Shown here one piece after another: positions 58,683 to 64,000 of a stretch of 64,000 nt of DNA. The stretch is from positions 124,001-188,000 of the forward strand of contig CAZCZL010000006.1 of assembly GCA_964503315.1 (NCBI GenBank), in the 5' to 3' direction. The stretch is from FEB-12 sp964503315. Its GTDB lineage: Bacteria > Zixibacteria > MSB-5A5 > GN15 > FEB-12. How positions within the stretch are numbered: position 1 is the stretch's first letter; each line of letters opens with the position of its first letter. The position numbers and the translations under genes were made by a program. The notes below the pieces were generated by a model. That model did not search any database and was not told where the DNA came from. It saw only the letters and a program-made list of their open reading frames with translations.

Positions 58683-59486
58683 CTACACTTGGTCGTATCT
58701 GGCTTTCAGCATTTTCATGTCCTCCCATGTTTCCTTCTTGTATTCGGGGAAACGAAGGAGCGCGGCCGGGTGATAGGTCACCAGCATCGGTATCCCATGA
58801 TAGTTAAGCCAGGATTTGCGCAATTTACTGAGTGGCGTAGTGGTCTGCAAGAGCGATTGTACCGCAATACGCCCCAGACAGCAGATCAGCTTTGGCTGAA
58901 TAAGCCGAATCTGCTCATGAAGATACGGAAGACACGCGGCGACCTCATCGGGCTGGGGGTCGCGGTTGTTCGGCGGCCGGCACTTGAGGATATTCGCGAT
59001 ATAAACTTCCTGTCGCGATAGCTGAATAGCCGCGAGGATCTTGTCCAATAACTTCCCCGCGGCCCCAACAAAAGGCTCCCCTTGTAGGTCCTCTTGCGCC
59101 CCAGGCGCCTCCCCAATAAAGAGCAACTTCGCCCTGGGGTTGCCCACACCATACACGAACTTCGTGCGCGTTTTGCCGAGCGGGCATTTCAGGCAATTAC
59201 AGATTTCGGCATTGTGCTGGTCGGTCGACCCAAAGGTCGCGTCACCGAGCGGGATAGTGATATCATCACGGACGACTGATTTGGCCATCCTGGCGGTTTC
59301 CTCCATAGCGAACAACGTTGGTTCCGAGGGTGCGGTCGGACTCACCGCCTCGGCTGCCTGTGGCGAGATGTCGGCGGCCACTTTTCGCTCGACATGACTG
59401 AGCACAATTTCGTCAGTCCCCAGTTCAATCTGCGCTTTCAACGCACGACGGACCAGGTCGAGTATGTCCTGGGAATTGTCAGCCAC
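58683..59486 (-). CDS. Family-4 uracil-DNA glycosylase (Fe-S)
   Basis: 267 residues from a GTG at 59486. A variable N-terminal ~100 residues precede the catalytic domain: CNCLKCPLGKTRTKFVYG with the first two cluster Cys, GEAPGAQEDLQGEPFVGAAGKLLDKIL, the second Cys pair region NILKCRPPNNRDPQPDEVAACLPYL, and TYHPAALLR. Fits the UDG family 4 (UdgA) with a [4Fe-4S] cluster. The extended N-terminus is more typical of proteins annotated as SPO1 DNA polymerase-related. Overlaps the coaBC stop by eight bases. Confidence 0.92.
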   Translation of the reverse strand: MADNSQDILDLVRRALKAQIELGTDEIVLSHVERKVAADISPQAAEAVSPTAPSEPTLFAMEETARMAKSVVRDDITIPLGDATFGSTDQHNAEICNCLKCPLGKTRTKFVYGVGNPRAKLLFIGEAPGAQEDLQGEPFVGAAGKLLDKILAAIQLSRQEVYIANILKCRPPNNRDPQPDEVAACLPYLHEQIRLIQPKLICCLGRIAVQSLLQTTTPLSKLRKSWLNYHGIPMLVTYHPAALLRFPEYKKETWEDMKMLKARYDQV

Positions 59487-60729
59487 GCGATCTGGATTTG
59501 GCGCCGGACGGGCGGCTGGACATAATGTGAGAGATTCGTTCGATCAGGCGAACGGCCACCTCTGATTTCGAAAGGAGCGGCCATGTCTCCGCGATCATGT
59601 CGGGGGCAAGCACCATCACTTGATTGGTGTCATGGTCAAATCCGGCACCCTCGGATCGAGGATTGTTCACCAATATCAGGTCGAGCTGTTTTTCGATCAG
59701 CTTTTTTCGGCCATTTGCTTCCGCGTTCTCGGTCTCCAGCGCAAACCCGACCACAATCTGACCTTCTCTTCGCTTCCCCGCAACCTGCTTCAGGATATCA
59801 GTCGTTGGGGTGAGTGTCAGCTGGAGCGCGTCTTTTGTGCGCTTGATCTTCTGTTCGGCGGATACCTCAGGCATGAAATCCGAGGGTGCCGCGGCCATGA
59901 TGAGGCAATCAGCCTCGGAGAACTCCTTCTTCACCGCTTCAGCCATCTGGGCAGTGGTTTCGACATTGATTGTACGAAGGCCAGTCGGATGAGTCAGTTG
60001 GGTTGGGCCAGAGATCAGCGTCACTTCAGCGCCAGCCTCACGAGCGGCTTCAGCGATCGCATATCCCATCTTGCCGGATGATCTATTCGAAATGAATCGG
60101 ACCGGGTCGATGGCTTCACGACACGGACCAGCCGTTACCAGTATCTTCTTCCCCGCTAACTTGCCGGAACGTCGACGGGCCTCTGCTTCAAAGAACAGCT
60201 TCACCTGTTCGAATATCTCCAGCGGCTCGAGCATTCGACCGATCCCGAACTGCTTTTCCGCCATCTCTCCCTCGGCCGGACCCACAAAGTGGTAGCCCAA
60301 CTCCAGTAGAGATCTGACATTTCGCTGCGTGATAGGATTATGCCACATCCCGGGATTCATCGCTGGCGCGATTATTACCGGCGCGGGAGAGGCACAGACG
60401 ATAGTGGTCAGCAAATCATCGGAGACACCGGATGCGGTCTTGCCGATGAAATTCGCCGTCGCTGGCGCTATTACCATCAAGTCCGCCCAGCGTGCCAATT
60501 CGATATGACGAGTCGCGATTTCATCCCGCTCGGCCCACATATCCGTGTAAACCGGATTGCGCGAAGTCGCCGCCAGTGTCATCGGGGTGACAAACTTGGT
60601 GGCGTTGGCCGTCATAATGACGCGGACCTCGGCCCCCGCCTTTATGAGCGCGCGAACCAAATACGGCACCTTATAACAGGCAATGCCGCCGGTCATCCCG
60701 ACGATTACTTTTTTGCCGGAAAGTGACAT
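59479..60729 (-). CDS. coaBC: Bifunctional phosphopantothenoylcysteine decarboxylase/synthetase
   Basis: 416 residues. CoaC half (about 1-190): GGIACYKVPYLVRALIKAGAEVRVIMT with FMN site, the catalytic His in ATRHIELARWADLMVIAPATANFIGK, and APAMNPGMW. CoaB half: ILVTAGPCREAIDPVRFISNRSSGKMGYAIAEAA and KIKRTKDALQLTLTPTTDIL. Coenzyme A biosynthesis. Begins one base after the DUF494 gene's stop. Confidence 0.97.
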   Translation of the reverse strand: MSLSGKKVIVGMTGGIACYKVPYLVRALIKAGAEVRVIMTANATKFVTPMTLAATSRNPVYTDMWAERDEIATRHIELARWADLMVIAPATANFIGKTASGVSDDLLTTIVCASPAPVIIAPAMNPGMWHNPITQRNVRSLLELGYHFVGPAEGEMAEKQFGIGRMLEPLEIFEQVKLFFEAEARRRSGKLAGKKILVTAGPCREAIDPVRFISNRSSGKMGYAIAEAAREAGAEVTLISGPTQLTHPTGLRTINVETTAQMAEAVKKEFSEADCLIMAAAPSDFMPEVSAEQKIKRTKDALQLTLTPTTDILKQVAGKRREGQIVVGFALETENAEANGRKKLIEKQLDLILVNNPRSEGAGFDHDTNQVMVLAPDMIAETWPLLSKSEVAVRLIERISHIMSSRPSGAKSRSRG

Positions 60730-60730
60730 G

Positions 60731-61204
60731 TCAGTTGATCGTTAACGTCGGATCTATCTTCGGATCGAGTAGAGCCAGCGATTCCATCTCGCTGAACTCA
60801 TTGAACAGAACCGCCGCGGTCACCAGTTTGACCTGCTCAAGGTCGACGCGCTGCGGCGACACCGAAAACGCCCGCTCCAGCACCGTCTCAAACTGCTCGT
60901 CATCGATAACCGACAGCGCGATCAGTTTCACCAGGAATCCGTACGCCTCGGGACTCAATTGCAGTCGTTCGTACTGAGTCAGGACACGGTTGGAGTGATG
61001 TTCTTCGGGGAACTGGGCAAAGAACGGTTCGTCGTTATGCTCAAATCGATCGATAACCCAGGAATAGGCGGATGATATCTCACTGTCGGAATACCCCATA
61101 CTCTGGAGATCCGGCGTGAGGTCATCCATGCTTGGAAGTATCCCCTGGTGCTCCCGCATATGATCTATCAGATAAACGACTATTTCCAGAACTCGGTTAC
61201 CCAT
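60731..61204 (-). CDS. DUF494/Smg-family protein
   Basis: 157 residues. RVLEIVVYLIDHMREHQGILPSMDDLTPDLQSMGYSDSEISSAYSWVIDRF is the Smg (DUF494) pattern; the rest (LSPEAYGFLVKLIALSVIDDEQFETVLERAF...VDLEQVKLVTAAVLFN) also fits. A small cytoplasmic protein whose gene in proteobacteria sits near dprA/topA and def; function unknown. Here upstream of coaBC. Confidence 0.85.
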   Translation of the reverse strand: MGNRVLEIVVYLIDHMREHQGILPSMDDLTPDLQSMGYSDSEISSAYSWVIDRFEHNDEPFFAQFPEEHHSNRVLTQYERLQLSPEAYGFLVKLIALSVIDDEQFETVLERAFSVSPQRVDLEQVKLVTAAVLFNEFSEMESLALLDPKIDPTLTIN

Positions 61205-61302
61205 CTTCCCTTCTCGTCCACCCCCGACTCAGGTAAGATAGATGTCCGGCGCCAAGCGGTCAACCGAAGAGTATCGTGGACGAAGAGAATTGCTGGGCGG
61301 GA

Positions 61303-61935
61303 CTATTCCTTGGACGGCCAGTCAGGGAGCGAAATATCCGCTGCCGGTAAGTTGTTGTAGCCGGAGAAAATGCACTCGACCTCAATCGTTTCCGCCAGTT
61401 TGAGGAACAGCGCCTTCGGACGTGGAATATCGTACTCGTCTAAATTGATCTGGAATCGGGTATGAATTGATACCTTTTCACTCCCCTGCCCGGTCGTCGC
61501 GACCACTTCAATTGGCGCCGAAAGCTGACGTTTTACGCCGTGGATATAAAACCAGCCCTGAACTTCGCCACTATCCGTGACATTGGCTTTCAGCGGCTCA
61601 AGGCCTAACACTCCAGTCAACTCAAAATAGGCAAACGGGAATTTTTCGGTATGCAGATGCCGGTCACGCATATGACCATCGCGAGTGTCAATCCCGGTCT
61701 CAAGCGTTCGTAAGTCCACGCGCAGGACTCCCGAAACGTTTGAATTTGGATTGTCCGGATCGAACGAAAATGAGCCTTCGATCGCCGCGCTCTTCCCTTC
61801 AATGAACTCCAATTTGGCGGTAGACCGGAAAAAGACCGAGTCCTCCCCTGGCGCGGGATTCAACTGGAAGTCGGACGCAGTTATCCCCGTCGCCAAACCA
61901 AGGAGCAGAATAATTGCAAAAATGAACTTCTTCAT
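61303..61935 (-). CDS. YceI-family exported lipid-binding protein
   Basis: 210 residues from the ATG at 61935 (GGAGG six bases upstream) with a signal peptide (KKFIFAIILLLGLATGITA). The YceI lipocalin-like beta-barrel follows: TAKLEFIEGKSAAIEGSFSFDPDNPNSN, VDLRTLETGIDTRDGHMRDRHLHTEKFPFAYFELTGV, WFYIHGVKRQLSAPIEV. Family members bind polyisoprenoids or amphiphiles in the periplasm, and often occur near cytochromes. Sits 13 bases after the Calx-beta/cytochrome-like gene. Confidence 0.92.
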   Translation of the reverse strand: MKKFIFAIILLLGLATGITASDFQLNPAPGEDSVFFRSTAKLEFIEGKSAAIEGSFSFDPDNPNSNVSGVLRVDLRTLETGIDTRDGHMRDRHLHTEKFPFAYFELTGVLGLEPLKANVTDSGEVQGWFYIHGVKRQLSAPIEVVATTGQGSEKVSIHTRFQINLDEYDIPRPKALFLKLAETIEVECIFSGYNNLPAADISLPDWPSKE

Positions 61936-61948
61936 TGGGCACCTCCTG

Positions 61949-63004
61949 CTAATTGTCCGGCGCGCCGGCATTGATCCAGTCCCGGAGCTTATTCAGATCG
62001 GATATCGAGATATAGGGACCGCCTGGAGGCATTCGTGAACCAAATTGAGGCGACGTTGTGATCTTGAAATAGAGACTGCTGGTGGCGGCACTCCCCGGCA
62101 CAATGGCCGCGCCATGGCTTCCAGAAGCATGAAATACCGCATGGTAAGTAGCAGAACCAAGGCCAAGCCCTCCCTCGGCCGAACTTCCGCCGTGACATCC
62201 GGAGATCGCGCATCTGGCCAACAATAACGGCTGGATATCACTTGCGAAACTGGGGGCGTCGTCATCCAGAATCGTACAGGTCGCCGTGCTGTCCAGACAC
62301 ATCCCGTTGGACAGAGCGGTCAGCCTGATGGTGAACTCCTCGGACGACTCAAAGAGAGCATCCTCGGTAGTGCCAATGGACAACACCGCCGAGAGTTGAC
62401 CCGGAAGGATTGTATCACGCCCGCTTGCCAGAATGAAATCAGCAGGTGCTGTTGCGGTCCCCGCCACCAGATTGAAGTCAAAGATAACCGGTAAGATGCC
62501 GGCTTTATTGAGCTCGACCGTAACCTGAGCCGTCTCACCCTCGACAATAGATGTATCTCGTATGGAGACAAATGGCACCCCGTCATCGTCCAGTATGACA
62601 CAGGTCGCCTCGCCCTCAGTAATCACTGCGTTTGTAGCGCTCAGGATCTTGATGGCGACTTCCTCAAGAGGTTCGATCTGGTCATCCTGCAGGAACTCAA
62701 GGCCGACATGAATGTGATCCTCGGCGTGACCGACACCATCAGTCGCTTCGATAGTGACCGTGTCGGTTCGCGCCTCAAAATCCTGACCGGCAGTAGCCGT
62801 GAGCCCTTCAAAAGTATAGATAATCGTGACCGGTCGCGGAGCCTCAAAGCTGAGCTCGATCTCGCATTCGGCGATATCACCTTCGTTGGTCGTATCGCTG
62901 TGGACCGTCATTTCCGGAATAGGTATCTCCGGCAGACTTCCAAAATCAGCACATCCCAATGCCAGGCTGACTATCACAATTGCGAGAATACATAACCGTC
63001 TCAT
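61949..63004 (-). CDS. Lipoprotein with Calx-beta domains and a CX4CH haem-type motif
   Basis: 351 residues from the ATG at 63004 (GAGGTG about five bases upstream). Lipobox LALGC at about 17. Two Calx-beta-like domains (about 32-135 and 140-245: ECEIELSFEAPRPVTIIYTFEG...TAGQDFEARTDTVTIE and SIVEGETAQVTVELNKAG...TATAPADFILASGRDTI). The C-terminal ~105 residues look like the cytochrome-like domain of surface proteins: LLLARCAISGCHGGSSAEGGLGL, then IVPGSAATSSLYFKIT and SRMPPGGPYISISDLNKLRDWINAGAPDN. The spacing is C-X4-CH, found in some c-type cytochromes. Probable outer-surface electron carrier or haem protein (inference). Confidence 0.82.
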   Translation of the reverse strand: MRRLCILAIVIVSLALGCADFGSLPEIPIPEMTVHSDTTNEGDIAECEIELSFEAPRPVTIIYTFEGLTATAGQDFEARTDTVTIEATDGVGHAEDHIHVGLEFLQDDQIEPLEEVAIKILSATNAVITEGEATCVILDDDGVPFVSIRDTSIVEGETAQVTVELNKAGILPVIFDFNLVAGTATAPADFILASGRDTILPGQLSAVLSIGTTEDALFESSEEFTIRLTALSNGMCLDSTATCTILDDDAPSFASDIQPLLLARCAISGCHGGSSAEGGLGLGSATYHAVFHASGSHGAAIVPGSAATSSLYFKITTSPQFGSRMPPGGPYISISDLNKLRDWINAGAPDN

Positions 63005-63013
63005 TTTCACACC

Positions 63014-64000
63014 TCAATACCCGACATGGAACTGCACGAAGAACAGATCCTCGCCATCCAGAAAACCCCGAGTGTACTTCGTGTATGATGGACGGATCTG
63101 CACGAATGGCATTGGATAAAAATCGATGGAGAAACGGAGATATTCGTCTACTCCAGTCTCCAGTCGCCGGTCAGGGTCGAAGAAATTGTACTCTCCGACC
63201 AAATAGAGCCCGTATTCGATCCGTCCCACAAGACTCGCGTACATAGCGATCTGATCATTCCCCTTCCCTACGACATCCATCTCACCCATTGCCGTAAACC
63301 GATCATATGCCAGCCCGCCGTACAATGATTTCGCGTGTGGAAAGAGTCCGAAATCATCCGGTCCGACCTCATCGGTGAACCGGTAAGAACTCCCTACCAG
63401 ATAGCTGAACGCGCCCAGCGTCCCCGGTCGATAGAGATTGAAATTGACCACCTTTTGTTCATTCGGATTGAATGCCTCGGCGATCAGATTCGCTCCGGCC
63501 CATTCACCAGTCAAAGACAGTCCATCCAAATAGACTTCGGAACCATTTCCTGTCATCTCCCTAACAAATGACTTGTGGTCTTCCACACGTAGTCCGAACG
63601 AAGGCGTGAAGGTCCCAAACTTGGCGGAGTACTTGTTATCACCAAACGTCAATAGCGCATAGTTCTCGGTGATGCCGTTTGCGCCAATGCGCATGTGATA
63701 GAACATGTTCCGCAGCGGCTCTACCGTGACAAACCCATCCGTCTGCATACGGAAGATCCGGCCATCATCCATCGCCAGATAGCGGGCATCGAATCCAAGA
63801 ATCAGCAATTCTCCAACCCGAGGTTTTCGGTACTGCGACGCCAGCCACTTCTTGGTGCTCGGCAACGTCAGTTCGTTGAAAGCCGTGGTGAAATTGCCGT
63901 ACTCTGTTCGTGCCCCTCCTCCTGCAGGCGAAAAGTGGCAGTTCTTGCATGGCTCGGCATGCTCAATTGACAGTCGCGGATACGCCAGGAGCGAGGCTGC
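63014..64000 (-). CDS. Beta-barrel-like outer-membrane protein with CxxCH motif (partial)
   Basis: The frame is open to the right edge of the window, so the N-terminus is missing; the 329 residues visible read AASLLAYPRLSIEHAEPC and on. Near the visible start is a haem c motif, PCKNCHFSPAGGGARTEYG. The rest is beta-strand-rich with aromatic residues (RNMFYHMRIG, YALLTFGDNKYSAKFG, YGGLAYDRFTAMGEMDVVG, YGLYLVGEYNFFDPDRRLETGVDEYLRFSIDFYP) and ends FFVQFHVGY, fitting an outer-membrane barrel. Single-haem barrel proteins with the CxxCHxxPxGGG pattern occur near cytochrome loci in several phyla. Nine bases separate it from the Calx-beta/cytochrome-like lipoprotein, so they are one operon. Confidence 0.78.
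   Translation of the reverse strand, partial: AASLLAYPRLSIEHAEPCKNCHFSPAGGGARTEYGNFTTAFNELTLPSTKKWLASQYRKPRVGELLILGFDARYLAMDDGRIFRMQTDGFVTVEPLRNMFYHMRIGANGITENYALLTFGDNKYSAKFGTFTPSFGLRVEDHKSFVREMTGNGSEVYLDGLSLTGEWAGANLIAEAFNPNEQKVVNFNLYRPGTLGAFSYLVGSSYRFTDEVGPDDFGLFPHAKSLYGGLAYDRFTAMGEMDVVGKGNDQIAMYASLVGRIEYGLYLVGEYNFFDPDRRLETGVDEYLRFSIDFYPMPFVQIRPSYTKYTRGFLDGEDLFFVQFHVGY

Noticed and set aside
61949..63004. Cadherin-like or calcium-exchanger membrane protein because of Calx-beta domains
   Set aside because: There is a lipobox and no TM helices; Calx-beta domains are common in bacterial surface proteins.

Overview
The window (64 kb, roughly mid-50s % GC by eye, densely packed, mostly minus-strand operons) comes from a diderm bacterium. 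The outer-membrane evidence is TonB/ExbB/ExbD sets, a TonB-dependent receptor, MlaE/MlaF, several beta-barrel-like proteins and lipoproteins. The dockerin-like C-terminal tail at the left edge, the 2-oxoacid:ferredoxin oxidoreductase, and the mix of TPR, TonB-like and repeat lipoproteins suggest an uncultured member of the FCB group. Candidate phylum Zixibacteria is my best guess, but no rRNA is present to settle it. No tRNA, rRNA, CRISPR, IS element, phage or plasmid gene was seen.

Layout. 0-0.5 kb: end of a secreted protein with dockerin-like repeats. 0.5-7.3 kb: a minus-strand energy-transduction operon (TPR lipoprotein-like secreted protein, four-TM protein, ExbB, two ExbD, two TonB). 7.5-10.7 kb: a secreted protein built of three degenerate TonB-C-like units, a Wzx-type flippase and an NTF2-like protein. 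10.8-17.2 kb: fused alpha/beta 2-oxoacid dehydrogenase E1, S9 peptidase, and a lipoprotein made of 14 propeller-like repeats. 17.2-20.2 kb: STAS-like protein and a BtuB-type receptor behind a cobalamin riboswitch. 20.2-24.1 kb: adaptor and permease of a MacAB-like exporter without an ATPase, then ccmB/ccmA. 24.2-28.8 kb: DUF1573, lepB, rseP, dxr, cyclophilin. 28.8-31 kb: lipoprotein plus outer-membrane protein. 31.1-33.2 kb: hbd-ackA behind a Rex-like operator. 33.3-36.5 kb: four-gene accessory operon of unknown role (TPR/DUF2723-like protein, two membrane proteins, YdeI-like protein).

36.5-49.3 kb is a long collinear run of central metabolism genes. In transcription order they are a CpgS-like GTPase, carbamate kinase, CCA transferase, sucC, sucD, korDABC, ndk, a LarA-like gene, mdh and icd. 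This covers isocitrate to 2-oxoglutarate to succinyl-CoA to succinate, with malate dehydrogenase, so it can serve an oxidative or reductive TCA branch. 49.5-51 kb: NAD-type aldehyde dehydrogenase, again behind a Rex-like operator and a strong promoter. 51.4-61.2 kb: DNA repair and housekeeping (AlkA-type glycosylase, tgt, radA, mlaF, mlaE, dnaB, family-4 UDG, coaBC, smg-like). 61.3-64 kb: YceI-like protein, a Calx-beta/cytochrome-like lipoprotein and a beta-barrel-like protein with a CxxCH motif that runs off the right edge.

The most interesting signals are: two Rex-like boxes with the same promoter geometry at fermentation/aldehyde genes; the haem-motif outer-membrane cluster at the right end; the triple TonB-C-like protein; the soluble TPR protein resembling the tail of DUF2723 proteins; a lysine-rich histone-like tail on SucD; and a strong intrinsic terminator between two divergent genes with no annotated gene upstream of it.
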